64,000 bases of DNA, taken from Metallosphaera sedula DSM 5348. Its GTDB lineage: Archaea; Thermoproteota; Thermoprotei_A; Sulfolobales; Sulfolobaceae. This document shows positions 1 to 8,866 of the stretch, piece after piece; position 1 is the first letter of the stretch, and every line of letters starts with the position of its first letter. A model generated the notes under the pieces. It was not told where the DNA came from, did no database searches, and worked only from the letters and a program-made list of their open reading frames with translations. Both the position numbers and the translations under genes were made by a program. The stretch lies in contig NC_009440.1 in NCBI RefSeq assembly GCF_000016605.1, positions 1,501,789 to 1,565,788 on the forward strand. Direction: 5' to 3'.

Positions 1-1
1 A

Positions 2-17
2 TGTACTGATCAGTACA
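2..17. repeat. 16-bp perfect palindrome
   Basis: TGTACTGATCAGTACA reads the same on both strands. It lies just beyond the 3' end of the DUF202 gene, at the edge of the window. It could be an operator for a gene to the left or part of a transcript end; nothing in the window decides between these. Confidence 0.5.
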
Positions 18-50
18 CCAGTGCACCACAAAATAGTAAGTCCAAGAAGT

Positions 51-383
51 CTATATCACAAGAAGTGCTAGGCTTACTGCGACTATGAGTACCACTGCCG
101 CGAAGACTGAGTTGAGAACGTGCCTCGATCTGTACGTGTTGTTTTCCAAGTCCCTTTCCGTGAGATGATATATTAGTAGTCCATACACTATTACTGCCGC
201 TCCGAGAACAATCATTACTTCTCCGAACAACACCGACTGCCCCACTCCCTTTACGCCTTTCAGAATCTGGAGGAAGAGAGCGAATTTGGCTATCACAAAC
301 CCGAATCCTATAAGAGCAATTCCCGTTCTTACCCAGGCCAAAAACGTTCTCTCGTTTGCCATATGATCCGATGGAGAAACCAT
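51..383 (-). CDS. DUF202 family small membrane protein
   Basis: A 110-residue protein with the DUF202 (YidH-type) N-terminal motif ANERTFLAWVRTG at residues 9-21, followed by three hydrophobic segments (about 20-40, 50-72 and 90-110). The family is a widespread inner-membrane protein of unknown function. The ATG at 383 was chosen over the one at 362 because the residues SDH just before ANERTF belong to the conserved family motif. It starts 29 bases downstream of hdrB2 on the same strand, so it is probably the last gene of the sulfur-oxidation operon. No direct role in sulfur metabolism can be read from the sequence. Confidence 0.85.
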   Translation of the reverse strand: MVSPSDHMANERTFLAWVRTGIALIGFGFVIAKFALFLQILKGVKGVGQSVLFGEVMIVLGAAVIVYGLLIYHLTERDLENNTYRSRHVLNSVFAAVVLIVAVSLALLVI

Positions 384-412
384 GAGAAAAAGTATGAGGG
401 AAAGAAAAAAGC

Positions 413-1333
413 TTAGAGATATCTCTTAAGGACAGACATGGGGTTCGAGAGATTAGCAGTTAGTAAGGCCTCGTCTGGGCTATGGCCGAAGGCGAAGGCT
501 AACAACTGGGTGAAGTAAACCAGTGGCATTCTCAAGTCCTCACCGTACTTCTCAGCTATTTTGTTCATGTTGGTCTCTATGGCCACGTGTCCCAACGGGC
601 AATCGGTTATTAGGAGTTCTGCGCCATTCCTCTTAGCATCCTTCAGTATTCTGGCCTCGAGATGCAGTGAAGTGGTAACGTCGGAGTAAACGTGGGGTCC
701 TCCGCAACACATTGTCTTGGACTCGAATGGAACTACCTCAGCGCCGAGAGCCCTAAGCAACTCATCCATGAAGACTGGTCTCTCCGGATCATCCTTCATC
801 TTCATATATCCAGTGAGAGTGTAGGCCTTTGGCCTCGAATATAGACAGCCGTAGTATGGAGCTACCTTGAGTCCTTGCAATGGTCTCTTAACTCTAGCCT
901 TCACACCTTCTGGTCCCACGGTGTTGTAAATGAACTCCACTGCGTGGATCATGAGCAATTGCATGTCGTACTGCTTCTCACCCATCTTCTCTAGATAGGA
1001 GTTGACCTTCTCCCTGAGCTTAGGATACCTGGTCATGAAATACTGGGTCCTTGATAGGGAGTAGTGACATCCTGGGCAGGCTGACATGACAGCGTTGGCT
1101 CCCATCTGCCTTGCTAGGGATAGATTTCTGGCAGGAAGTAATAGTCCTGCCATGGTATTTACGTTCTTAACCTCTAGAGCTCCACAGCAGTTGTAGTCCT
1201 CAATCTTCTCATAGTTAATTCCAAGATCCCTCGCTACCAGCTGTAGTGATACGTCGTAAGACTTTCCTAACCCGTCAAGGGCACAGCCTGGATACAGTGC
1301 TACTTTACCGTAAGGGTTAGCTATCTCGGTCAT
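413..1333 (-). CDS. hdrB2: sHdr complex subunit HdrB2 (heterodisulfide reductase B-like)
   Basis: A 306-residue protein with two cysteine-rich CCG domains: YPGCALDG near residue 15, CCGALE at about 49, CPGCHYS at about 86, CCGGPH at about 210 and CPLGH at about 245. In methanogen HdrB, CCG domains hold noncubane [4Fe-4S] clusters that act on disulfides. Here it belongs to the sulfur-oxidising heterodisulfide reductase-like (sHdr) complex, a cytoplasmic system that oxidises protein-bound sulfane sulfur towards sulfite. Its ATG overlaps the hdrC2 stop as ATGA, so the two are translationally coupled. Assignment as the second B subunit follows from its being last in the dsrE-tusA-C1-B1-A-hyp-C2-B2 order. 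Confidence 0.93.
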   Translation of the reverse strand: MTEIANPYGKVALYPGCALDGLGKSYDVSLQLVARDLGINYEKIEDYNCCGALEVKNVNTMAGLLLPARNLSLARQMGANAVMSACPGCHYSLSRTQYFMTRYPKLREKVNSYLEKMGEKQYDMQLLMIHAVEFIYNTVGPEGVKARVKRPLQGLKVAPYYGCLYSRPKAYTLTGYMKMKDDPERPVFMDELLRALGAEVVPFESKTMCCGGPHVYSDVTTSLHLEARILKDAKRNGAELLITDCPLGHVAIETNMNKIAEKYGEDLRMPLVYFTQLLAFAFGHSPDEALLTANLSNPMSVLKRYL

Positions 1334-2022
1334 TCTGGGGTCACCTCCTCCTTCATGGCCTCCTCAAGGACAGGCTTTATCCTGTCCCACTCCTTAACCC
1401 TACTGGGCTTCATGAGGTCCTTTATTAACCCTGATTTAAGCAGTGGTCCCATCATGGTGAGCAAATCCCTTAGGCTCATGGTAACAAACCCAGCCTTGGC
1501 TGAGGCCCCTCCTAGCAGAAGTTCGCTTATCCTCCCTCCGTTCTTCATTACTGTATCCAAGAAGAGTTCATCGAAAATGGTGCCTGGATCTGTCTTCACG
1601 AGTCCATGCTTCAGCAAGTAGTTGTGAATACTGTGTACAACTTCCTCCACTAACACTCCCTTGGGGCATCTATGGGTGCATTTCTGACAAGACACACATC
1701 TCCAGATACTGTCCTGTAACTCTATTAATGACTGCTTATCTCCCTTCCTGGCTAAGTCGATAAATCTTCTAGGGCTGTAGTTTGGATCGTACTCCCTCAT
1801 GGTACAACCGGAGGTACAGGTTCCACATTGCCAGCAGAGGCTTATTGTGGCGCCCTCAACTGTGTTGGCAATCTCGTCCCACACAGACTGATCGTAGCCA
1901 GTCTGGGTTCTCTCTATCATGAAGGCATTCCATGTGCCGTCTAACTCTACTCCATCTACTATTACCTTATCTTTTTGAATTAAACCCTTTATAATGGGTT
2001 TTTCTAAATTAGGTATGGGCAA
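1330..2022 (-). CDS. hdrC2: sHdr complex subunit HdrC2 (iron-sulfur protein)
   Basis: A 230-residue electron-transfer subunit with two ferredoxin-type [4Fe-4S] motifs: [11 protein letters not shown] at about residues 63-73 and [12 protein letters not shown] at about 109-120. HdrC proteins pass electrons between HdrB and HdrA. The start is TTG at 2022, 14 bases inside the preceding hypothetical gene, and the stop overlaps the hdrB2 ATG. No membrane segments are present, consistent with a soluble complex. Confidence 0.93.
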   Translation of the reverse strand: MPIPNLEKPIIKGLIQKDKVIVDGVELDGTWNAFMIERTQTGYDQSVWDEIANTVEGATISLCWQCGTCTSGCTMREYDPNYSPRRFIDLARKGDKQSLIELQDSIWRCVSCQKCTHRCPKGVLVEEVVHSIHNYLLKHGLVKTDPGTIFDELFLDTVMKNGGRISELLLGGASAKAGFVTMSLRDLLTMMGPLLKSGLIKDLMKPSRVKEWDRIKPVLEEAMKEEVTPE

Positions 2023-2731
2023 GTTTTATCACCTTTATATATGGTTTTAGGCCCATAACCAGGGCCGTGGTTGTGAGGTGTGTGGGGATTAACCCCGCAG
2101 CCTTTTTGTCGACTGCGAGGTGTGTGGTATAGTCTAAATACCTCACATACGCGTATACAAGAAAAATAGAAGTTGGATAATAGTTGCCTGTGGACAGACC
2201 GAAAACCTCAAGGACCTTCTTGAGCTCGTTTACCGAGGAGAGGAACTCCTCCGTGGACTTGAGCGTTAGGTTTTCCTTTAGGACATAGTTAATGGAACCA
2301 GTGTTCCTCTTCGGATTCCAGATCCATCTAGTCCATAGGGGATACTCCTCAGGATATAGGTAGTGAATTATCTCCCTGGCCATATCCTCAATATCCTCTT
2401 GGTCAGAGGCCTTCACAGCAGAGACAAACTTCTGCACTCTCTCCTGGTAAGAGACGTTATCATCTCTAAGGGTCTCTAAAGCCTTGGAGAACGCAGTTAC
2501 ACCGGTGTTTCTTAACACGTCATCATAATGCTTCCTAGCGTAGAAGACAGAATCGAAAACCTGCTTCATTTCCTCCTCAGTATCAACCTTTACGGTCCTG
2601 AGGAATTCGGTCTTTAATTTCATTGCCTCAAGTATGAGATTGAGGGACTTCTTAGCGTCCCCTGAGGCAGTGTTATTTACATCTACATTCAACATTGCAT
2701 TGTAAATTTCACGAACGAAATCGACGCTCAA
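2009..2731 (-). CDS. Conserved sHdr-cluster protein of unknown function (Hyp)
   Basis: A 240-residue protein between hdrA and hdrC2, the place taken by the conserved hypothetical gene in published sHdr clusters of bacteria and archaea. It is predominantly helical and soluble, has no cysteine motif and no transmembrane segment, and has a charged middle (residues 50-130). The start is TTG at 2731, 10 bases after the hdrA stop; the 3' end overlaps hdrC2. It is probably a structural or assembly partner of the complex; that role is inferred from position only. Confidence 0.85.
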   Translation of the reverse strand: MSVDFVREIYNAMLNVDVNNTASGDAKKSLNLILEAMKLKTEFLRTVKVDTEEEMKQVFDSVFYARKHYDDVLRNTGVTAFSKALETLRDDNVSYQERVQKFVSAVKASDQEDIEDMAREIIHYLYPEEYPLWTRWIWNPKRNTGSINYVLKENLTLKSTEEFLSSVNELKKVLEVFGLSTGNYYPTSIFLVYAYVRYLDYTTHLAVDKKAAGLIPTHLTTTALVMGLKPYIKVIKLAHT

Positions 2732-2741
2732 AAAAACTGTG

Positions 2742-3839
2742 CTAATGATGGGCCACCTCGACCCTCTTCTTCGCGAAGTCCGACTCGTCCCATACGCCCT
2801 TTGTTACGTACTCATAGGCCTTCATGGCAGCTGCATATCCCTCAGTAATGGAGTCTGAGATGGTCTTGGGACCTGTTATGGCACCTGCCAGGAATATTCC
2901 CTTCCTGGTGGACTGTACTGGTAACCTGTCTGGGTCGATGGGCTTCACGAACCCGTGCTCCTCTAGCTCAAGGCCTAGGGCCTTAGCTACCTGCTTTGAG
3001 CCTAGCCCTAGCTCCATACCGTTTGCCAGGATCACCATGTCATATGGAACCACGAGAGCCCTATTCAGGTTCATTGTGTCCTCACCCTTGATTATCACTG
3101 TGTCATTTGGTCCCCTCATGAACTCAGATATCCTGCCTCTTATGTAACCAACCCTGTACTCCAGCTGAGACTTCCAGTACAACTTGTCTTCCATGAGACC
3201 ATACGTCCTGATATCCATGTAGTAAATGTGAACCACCGCATCTGGTACTCTCTCCTTTATCTCCATGGCCTGCTTCGTGGACACTGCACAGCAGACCCTA
3301 GAGCAGTAGGTGTTGCCTACAGTAGCGTCCCTAGATCCTACGCACAGAAGAATAGCTACCCTCTTGGGTGGCACACCCTTAGTTGTCACGAGCTTGTTCT
3401 CAGACAGCATTCTCTCAATATCGGAGATCTGGTAGATGTTGGGAATTATACCGTAACCATACTCGTACTTTCTCCTGGAATCGAAGTGCTCGAAACCAGA
3501 GGCTGCAATTATTGCGTTTACTTTCTCATTAGTTATTTTTCCCGATTTATCTTTAATGGAGACGGTAAAGCCTTTTCCCTCATCCTTAACTCCCTCAACT
3601 ATGCTCTCCATGTAAGTTTTTACTCCACTGGACTCAACGCCCTTTATCAGGGGGTCTAATACCTCTGAGGCTGGCCTAAGTTCTGGGAAAAGTAAACTGT
3701 ACTTTAGCTTCTTGGGAGTCCCTCCCAGATATGATTCCCTTTCAACTAAGACAACATCTACGCCAAGGTTTCTAAGCTCCTTAGTTGCCGAGAGACCGGC
3801 TGGGCCTGACCCTATTACAAGAACCCTTTCTCCTGCCAA
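2742..3839 (-). CDS. hdrA: sHdr complex subunit HdrA (FAD/iron-sulfur flavoprotein)
   Basis: A 365-residue flavoprotein with an N-terminal Rossmann motif (VIGSGPAGLSA, residues 8-18) and an LVERE segment closing the first beta-alpha-beta unit. The central cluster motif CVGSRD...YCSRVCC (about 180-199) is typical of HdrA, and a second nucleotide-binding region lies near residues 315-345 (GIFLAGA). It is much shorter than methanogen HdrA because it lacks the appended ferredoxin modules, as in sHdrA. It is the central electron-bifurcating or electron-collecting subunit. The start is TTG at 3839. Confidence 0.94.
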   Translation of the reverse strand: MAGERVLVIGSGPAGLSATKELRNLGVDVVLVERESYLGGTPKKLKYSLLFPELRPASEVLDPLIKGVESSGVKTYMESIVEGVKDEGKGFTVSIKDKSGKITNEKVNAIIAASGFEHFDSRRKYEYGYGIIPNIYQISDIERMLSENKLVTTKGVPPKRVAILLCVGSRDATVGNTYCSRVCCAVSTKQAMEIKERVPDAVVHIYYMDIRTYGLMEDKLYWKSQLEYRVGYIRGRISEFMRGPNDTVIIKGEDTMNLNRALVVPYDMVILANGMELGLGSKQVAKALGLELEEHGFVKPIDPDRLPVQSTRKGIFLAGAITGPKTISDSITEGYAAAMKAYEYVTKGVWDESDFAKKRVEVAHH

Positions 3840-3883
3840 ATTCCCACTCTCAGATCATTTTTAATAAAAATAATTAAAAAGGT

Positions 3884-5218
3884 TTACTTAGAAGTGTTTG
3901 GCACCTGGGCCTTATCGCCCTTGTACCACTTGACCCTCTCTGGGACTGAGAGATAGAAGTCAATCTTCCTGTGGGGCTTGTAGAGATACTCGGGCTCGGC
4001 TTTACCTTCTCTTAGATCGGCTAAGTACTGAATGAACTTCTCCTTGTAATCGTCCACGTTCACACCTATCTTCCTCATGAATCCTTCTACGTCAGTGGCA
4101 TGCCAGTGAACTTGGGCAATTGTGTAGGGATCAGCGCCCATTGCAATTGCCGCGAACTGAGCATCTGCCAATACTGGTAGGTTATAGTTGAAACCGTGAG
4201 CCTTTCCCGCCCACTGGCTCTTGTCTAGGGTTGTCACACATCCAGTGTCTGAGGTCACGAATATGTCAGCCTTTCCTTCCTCAACTGCAGGAATAACCTT
4301 CTTGAATAACGCAAAGCTTCTCGAGAACTCCCTCTCTGTCAGGATGTGCCTGAAACCGAAGCCGCAGCAGTCCCACCATGTGGAGTAATCGACTAGCTTG
4401 GCACCAAAGTTCTGGGCAGTACCGCTGGGAGCTGCCGGCCTCCTACCCTGGAATACCTCGGGGTCATATATTGTGTCCTCGGGCACCAACTTGTAAACGT
4501 GGCATGGAGTGTGAACTGCAGCCCTTATACCGCTAAGGTCATACTTCTTCTGCTGGGCTGCCTTCTTGCTCATGGTGTATAACCATTCTGAGTAGTGAAC
4601 TACCTCCTCTGGAATCACTATGTCCATGTCCATTTTCCTCATTATGGGCCTTAACTTGTCCCTGATCTCCTTGTGAAGGACTAGCATGTTCCTGATCTCC
4701 TTATAGTGACCGAATGAAGTTCCACAGTGAATGAGTGGGAAGTAATCTATTTCGTAAGCCCTCCACATGTTCCTAACATAGACTCCAGCCAGCGCTACTG
4801 GGTTGGAAGCACCGGAAGCGTGATAGTTCCATCCAGTACATGAGGTTTGGTGTGGCTCGTCCATGTAGTCTATTTCCATCTTATTCATCATCCAGAACAC
4901 AGAAGTTGGATAACCTGGGATGTGACCACACTGACCACAGCTCTTGTGTTGCCATAGCTTGGTGGTTGGAATGACCTTAGGGGTGCCGTTGAGGGTCTGC
5001 ATCTTCACGGGGTTGTTATAGGGCTTTATGTGATGTACTATTATTTCGCCCTTGTCCTCTAGCTTGTAAAGCTCTTCCTTTACGTGTTGTAGGCCGTGAG
5101 GGGTGCTGTACCTGTATATAATCCTCTGATATACCTCGTTCCAGTCGACGTTGTCAGCCATGGGGAAGGCTTCCTTGAGCTCTTCCTCCATTTTCTTATC
5201 CATTTCCTGTGTAGCCAA
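3884..5218 (-). CDS. hdrB1: sHdr complex subunit HdrB1 (long B-like subunit)
   Basis: A 444-residue CCG-domain protein, longer than classical HdrB by an N-terminal region of about 70 residues. Cysteine clusters visible are SCGQCGH (about 93-99), TSCTGWN (about 123-129), TPCHVY (about 238), WWDCCGFG (about 283) and the final TGCVTT (about 330). It is the B1 partner of hdrC1 and the likely site where sulfur bound to LbpA or TusA meets the complex; this is known for the system as a whole and not read from the sequence. The start is TTG at 5218. About 130 bases of AT-rich DNA separate it from hdrC1. Confidence 0.92.
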   Translation of the reverse strand: MATQEMDKKMEEELKEAFPMADNVDWNEVYQRIIYRYSTPHGLQHVKEELYKLEDKGEIIVHHIKPYNNPVKMQTLNGTPKVIPTTKLWQHKSCGQCGHIPGYPTSVFWMMNKMEIDYMDEPHQTSCTGWNYHASGASNPVALAGVYVRNMWRAYEIDYFPLIHCGTSFGHYKEIRNMLVLHKEIRDKLRPIMRKMDMDIVIPEEVVHYSEWLYTMSKKAAQQKKYDLSGIRAAVHTPCHVYKLVPEDTIYDPEVFQGRRPAAPSGTAQNFGAKLVDYSTWWDCCGFGFRHILTEREFSRSFALFKKVIPAVEEGKADIFVTSDTGCVTTLDKSQWAGKAHGFNYNLPVLADAQFAAIAMGADPYTIAQVHWHATDVEGFMRKIGVNVDDYKEKFIQYLADLREGKAEPEYLYKPHRKIDFYLSVPERVKWYKGDKAQVPNTSK

Positions 5219-5351
5219 ACTTTACACCTTCAATCATTATTATTCCTCAGGGTTATATACTTTACTTATTAAACATTTTATGTAACTATGAAAGGTTTTT
5301 CTATACTCTAGCAAATAGCGAGAAAAAGGGAAAATAAGGTAAAAAGAAAGA

Positions 5352-6194
5352 TTAAAGATCTAACCAGCTGTCTGGAAGTTCGTTCTCGTCCAGTTCCCCT
5401 TTCTGCCACTTCTCCTTAATCTCCTCTAACTGGGATTTCCTGTCCTCATAGATGTCCATTATCATGTCGTAGAGGTCCTTGTCAACTCCCCTGAGCGAAT
5501 CCATAACTCCCGACTCAATCATTATTGTCATCATTTCCACTGCGGTCTGAAGTGAGGGGTGCCATCCTATATCTGTCCTCTGCATCAAGTCCACTGGAAT
5601 GGCCTTCCTGTAAACATCCATGTTCTTGGACTCCTCGACTGCCTGTGGACCCCAGTCTGGGAAGGCATCCGGCTGGATCATGTCTGGAGTTACCTGGTTA
5701 CCCATGGTTAACACGGTGTAGAGGACCCTTCTATACGGGGCAAGGATTTCCTTCGCAGAGGGTAGTGCGAATTGAACTGAGTACTCCCTTAGGAGCATAA
5801 TGAGCCCAGCTATTTCGTTGTTGAAGGGGCATCTCATGGAACACGTGTAACACTGTACGCATGCCCATACCTTCTTGTTTGTGAACTCCCATATCTTGTC
5901 TACCTCATCCCTCATCATGTACTGTATCATTTCCCTGGGACCGAAGTCGTAAAACTTGGCTGCGGGGCAACCCGAAGTACAGACCCCACAGTTCAGGCAA
6001 CCTCTTAGATACTCATCATATCTGAAATCTGACTTTACGGCCTGCCAGAACTTTATGGCAGTCTCCCTATCCTGAGGCGATAGATTCGAGAGAAGGTTTC
6101 TATCCTCCTCCGGTACCGCACCTTGAACTTCGTATGCCATGTCTAGAAATCTTGGATCATCGGGTAGTTGGAGTATACTCTTTGCTTGAGCCAT
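5352..6194 (-). CDS. hdrC1: sHdr complex subunit HdrC1 (iron-sulfur protein)
   Basis: A 280-residue protein with two [4Fe-4S] motifs, CLNCGVCTSGCP and CVQCYTCSMRCP, spaced about 40 residues apart. An in-frame TTG at 6218 would add eight residues, but a TATA box (6226-6233) lies only 8 bases before it. Archaeal initiation about 26 bases downstream would put the transcript start near 6203, leaving ATG 6194 as the only start inside the transcript, with GTGG 6-9 bases ahead of it. It therefore has its own promoter in addition to any read-through from tusA. Confidence 0.93.
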   Translation of the reverse strand: MAQAKSILQLPDDPRFLDMAYEVQGAVPEEDRNLLSNLSPQDRETAIKFWQAVKSDFRYDEYLRGCLNCGVCTSGCPAAKFYDFGPREMIQYMMRDEVDKIWEFTNKKVWACVQCYTCSMRCPFNNEIAGLIMLLREYSVQFALPSAKEILAPYRRVLYTVLTMGNQVTPDMIQPDAFPDWGPQAVEESKNMDVYRKAIPVDLMQRTDIGWHPSLQTAVEMMTIMIESGVMDSLRGVDKDLYDMIMDIYEDRKSQLEEIKEKWQKGELDENELPDSWLDL

Positions 6195-6225
6195 CTTTCC
6201 ACAGGTAAATAATGACAAAAGGTGA

Positions 6226-6233
6226 CTTATAAG
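6226..6233 (-). promoter_or_regulatory. TATA box for the hdrC1-led transcript
   Basis: CTTATAAG, about 32-39 bases upstream of the hdrC1 ATG, with A/T-rich DNA and a run of A residues on the far side. Because the octamer is palindromic it fits both strands, but only the minus strand has a gene at the right distance. It sets the hdrC1 start codon. Confidence 0.55.
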
Positions 6234-6264
6234 TTTTGTTAAAAAAAATCTAAAATAAAATAAG

Positions 6265-6507
6265 TTACTTGGCCCTCTTCACGAGGATCCTAGTTACACC
6301 GCCCTGTTGTTGAATGTCCAGAATCTGGTGTCCTGTTCTCCTCGCCCATGCCTCAATATCTGGCTTAGCAGCTGGATCAGTTGCTAGGACCTCAAGGACT
6401 TCGCCCACATTTATTTGCTTTATTGCCTTGGCTGTCTCCATTACAGGGCCAGGACAATACATTCCCTTTACATCTAGGGTTTTGGCTATTTTTGTTTCTT
6501 GTGACAT
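6265..6507 (-). CDS. tusA: Sulfur carrier protein TusA
   Basis: An 80-residue TusA family protein with the CPGP motif; the active Cys is residue 18, the number I recall for the characterised Metallosphaera TusA. TusA accepts sulfane sulfur or thiosulfonate on this Cys and delivers it to sHdr. It has an ATG start with GGTGG about 7 bases upstream, 18 bases after dsrE2B, so the two form one unit. Two further TusA-like genes lie at 17742-18002 and 51633-51851, but only this one sits in the hdr cluster. Confidence 0.95.
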   Translation of the reverse strand: MSQETKIAKTLDVKGMYCPGPVMETAKAIKQINVGEVLEVLATDPAAKPDIEAWARRTGHQILDIQQQGGVTRILVKRAK

Positions 6508-6525
6508 TTATACCACCTTAAGAGT

Positions 6526-6942
6526 TTAGATAAATAGGGTTGTCCCTCCCTCGGCTCTATCCAGGAAGGTTGCAACGCCAACCACGTCGTCCACGAAGTC
6601 AGCTAGATCTTCCTTCTTTAGACCGAAGAATTCCATGGTTGTGGAGCATGCGTAGACCTTTACCTCACCAACCTCCTTGGCTTCTCTAACCATCTGATGC
6701 CACATGGGGAACTTCATGTCCATCATTCTCTTCATCATCATCGGACCCATTTGCTCGTAGTTTTTATCGACTTGCGGTTGTGCCTGCATTCCGTTCTTGC
6801 TAATTGCGTTTAAGCCCCAGAAGGTGAAGAAAAGGTTAACCTCATATCCTGAGGCAGCTGCGCCTGAAGCGAGAATACCCACAGGCATCAGCTTGTCTAC
6901 TGTTCCTGAGAAGACTATTATGGATAACTTCTTTCCTGCCAA
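6526..6942 (-). CDS. dsrE2B: DsrE2B-type sulfurtransferase
   Basis: A 138-residue DsrE family protein. The stretch FFTFWGL (residues 38-44) and a Met-rich region (65-83) are typical of DsrE2 (the so-called peroxiredoxin-like family), as is the active-site segment YACSTTMEFFG, with a single cysteine at residue 99. It lacks the membrane segments of DsrE2A, hence type B. The TTG start at 6942 has GGTGA 4 bases upstream, and a TATA-like CTTAAATATT (6972-6981) lies about 30-39 bases upstream. It is predicted to shuttle sulfane sulfur together with TusA and DsrE3A in the cytoplasm. Confidence 0.85.
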   Translation of the reverse strand: MAGKKLSIIVFSGTVDKLMPVGILASGAAASGYEVNLFFTFWGLNAISKNGMQAQPQVDKNYEQMGPMMMKRMMDMKFPMWHQMVREAKEVGEVKVYACSTTMEFFGLKKEDLADFVDDVVGVATFLDRAEGGTTLFI

Positions 6943-7136
6943 ACTTTCACCAAAATATCTTTTATATCAAAAATATTTAAGCTTTGTGGTGTTGTTTATA
7001 ATTTGTAAAAACATTCTTTAATTATCAATTAGATAGGTATGTAAGATACTTACCCTCTTTTCCCTAGAGATCCCTAGATGAATATGTTTGATAAAAAATA
7101 TAAGTAAGCTAAATTAAATAATCATGAGGGATAGAC
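6943..7136. promoter_or_regulatory. Divergent promoter region between dsrE2B and dsrE3A
   Basis: Two opposed promoters: CTTAAATATT (6972-6981, minus) for dsrE2B-tusA and AAAATATAAG (7095-7104, plus) for dsrE3A. Between them is an imperfect inverted repeat, GGTATGTA-AGA-TACTTACC (7036-7054, 7 of 8 arm positions paired), and a tandem pair of TCCCTAGA-type 10-mers (7061-7070 and 7071-7080). Both are plausible sites for a shared regulator of sulfur genes; binding is inferred only from symmetry and position. Confidence 0.5.
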
Positions 7137-7538
7137 TTGGCGCAAACCCAAACTGAACAAACACAGGAGGAACAGAAAAAGAAAATACTCATAGTTGTGA
7201 CCCACGGACCGGAGGATTTGGACAGGACCTACGCCCCCCTCTTCATGGCATCAATCTCTGCCTCAATGGAATATGAGACATCCGTGTTCTTCATGATAAA
7301 GGGCCCATTACTACTATCAAAGAAATGGCAGGAAGACGAGAGAAAGAAGGGAGGAAACCCGTTCATACACTTCTTCGATATGGCAAAGGACAACAACGTA
7401 AAGATGTATGTGTGCGTCCAAAGCCTTAAGGACATGTGCCACATGAACGAAAGCGACGTTGTGGATGGAATAGAGCTTGTGGGAGGATCAACCCTAATAG
7501 ATTTAACACTGGATGCGGACAGAACACTATTCTTCTGA
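7137..7538 (+). CDS. dsrE3A: DsrE3A-type sulfurtransferase
   Basis: A 133-residue DsrE family protein. With the TTG start at 7137 (GAGGG 6 bases upstream) the two cysteines of CVQSLKDMC are exactly Cys93 and Cys101, matching my memory of the M. cuprina DsrE3A that moves thiosulfonate to TusA. The C-terminal part ([13 protein letters not shown]) is the usual DsrE closing strand-helix. It is transcribed away from dsrE2B-tusA and followed after 5 bases by the flavoprotein gene, suggesting a shared transcript. Confidence 0.9.
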   Translation: MAQTQTEQTQEEQKKKILIVVTHGPEDLDRTYAPLFMASISASMEYETSVFFMIKGPLLLSKKWQEDERKKGGNPFIHFFDMAKDNNVKMYVCVQSLKDMCHMNESDVVDGIELVGGSTLIDLTLDADRTLFF

Positions 7539-7543
7539 TTCCT

Positions 7544-8866
7544 ATGAAATTTGACGTCGTGATAATAGGCGGTGGCTCTAGCGGTTACGTAGCGGGATCT
7601 GTACTAGCTAGACATGGGAAAAATGTGCTCGTGGTCGAGAAGGAGAAGTTCGGAGGGGTCTGTGTAAGGTCAGGATGCGTTCCAAGTATTTTTTTATATG
7701 ATGTTTCTTTTTCCCTCTCTAGGTCCTCAGAGATTGGAAATTATAAGGGATTGACAATAGATGTTGGAGCGAGGGATATATTTGCCTCTAGAAACACGTT
7801 AATAGAATACCTTTCTGATGCTGGACAAAAACTGGTGGAAAACGCCGGTGGAACTACGCTGATCGGGGAAGCTAGGGTTAAGGGTTCGGTGGTTGAGGTT
7901 AACGGGAAGGAGATAGAATACGATAACATGATTATTGCCTCGGGCTCTTCCCCTCTTCTGCCCAGAATCAAGGGAGTAGAGGGTGGGATTACTGAGGACC
8001 AGGCAGTAAACCTGGATTACGTCCCTAAGGAGATGGTGGTGGTTGGAGGAGGATTTGCAGGCGTTGAGATAGCCCAGTTCTTCGCCAGGTTAGGATCCTC
8101 TGTATCCCTAGTTACACGAGGGAGAATTCTCCAGGAAATGAGTGAAGAAGCAAGGAAGATCATCCTAGATTCGCTGGAATGGGATGGAGTTACAGTGAAG
8201 GAAAATTGCGAACCTGTGTATCAGGATGGCAAGCTTCTGAAAACCACCTGTGGGGAGTTTAGGGGGGAGGTAGTTTACGCCACCGGGAGGAGACCAAACA
8301 TTCCCGAAGACGTTAGTTCCGTTGGAGTGAAGGTTAACTGCAATGGGATAGTGGTCGACAGGTACATGAGGACCAGCAATCCAAGGATTTGGGCCGTAGG
8401 TGACGTTGTGGATAAGGAAAGGAAGGTAGCCCACTCTGCGATGATGGAGGGAATTGTTGCGTCCCTTTCTATCCTTGGACAACCTGTGGAGGTTGATTAC
8501 TCGGTTGTACCGCAGGTAATCTACACAGATCCTCAAGTTGCAGTGGTGGGGAATAGGAGAAACGTAGTTAAGTTTAGTACTTTCCCGCTTAGTGCCTCGA
8601 CCAGAGCCATCATCCATGGTATCAGGGAAGGGTACGTGAGGCTGGGTTTTGACGAGAAGGATAGGATATGTTTTGGCGAAGTGGTGTCTCATTATTCGGA
8701 AGAAATAATTAACATCGTTTCGATTGCAATTAAGGCCGGAATGAGGGCAAAGGATTTAGCCCTAGTTCCATTTGTTCATCCCTCGATCTCAGAGAGCGTA
8801 AGCAATACAGCTAAAGCATTATTTAACTTGGATGTAGATGTATTCAAGGATAAAAATGGAACTTAA
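7544..8866 (+). CDS. lpdA: Dihydrolipoamide dehydrogenase-like flavoprotein
   Basis: A 440-residue class I pyridine nucleotide-disulfide oxidoreductase: FAD site GGGSSG (residues 9-14), redox disulfide CVRSGC (Cys40, Cys45), second nucleotide site GGGFAG, second FAD motif WAVGDV, and a C-terminal VHPSISE that retains the His-Glu pair of lipoamide dehydrogenases. The end of the second beta strand reads VTRG, not the acidic residue usual for NAD, so NADPH or another acceptor is possible. ATG 7544 was chosen; the longer in-frame start lies inside dsrE3A. Next to sHdr and with LbpA in the window, the likely substrate is dihydrolipoyl-LbpA, inferred. Confidence 0.88.
   Translation: MKFDVVIIGGGSSGYVAGSVLARHGKNVLVVEKEKFGGVCVRSGCVPSIFLYDVSFSLSRSSEIGNYKGLTIDVGARDIFASRNTLIEYLSDAGQKLVENAGGTTLIGEARVKGSVVEVNGKEIEYDNMIIASGSSPLLPRIKGVEGGITEDQAVNLDYVPKEMVVVGGGFAGVEIAQFFARLGSSVSLVTRGRILQEMSEEARKIILDSLEWDGVTVKENCEPVYQDGKLLKTTCGEFRGEVVYATGRRPNIPEDVSSVGVKVNCNGIVVDRYMRTSNPRIWAVGDVVDKERKVAHSAMMEGIVASLSILGQPVEVDYSVVPQVIYTDPQVAVVGNRRNVVKFSTFPLSASTRAIIHGIREGYVRLGFDEKDRICFGEVVSHYSEEIINIVSIAIKAGMRAKDLALVPFVHPSISESVSNTAKALFNLDVDVFKDKNGT

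Noticed and set aside
3228-3659. Plus-strand frame inside hdrA
   Set aside because: Shadow of hdrA; no family features.
413-6194. Methanogen-type heterodisulfide reductase
   Set aside because: Gene order with DsrE, TusA and the hyp gene, the short HdrA without ferredoxin modules, and LbpA in the window identify the sulfur-oxidising sHdr type.
8165-8692. Long minus-strand frame inside lpdA
   Set aside because: Shadow of the flavoprotein gene, with His- and Pro-rich nonsense composition.
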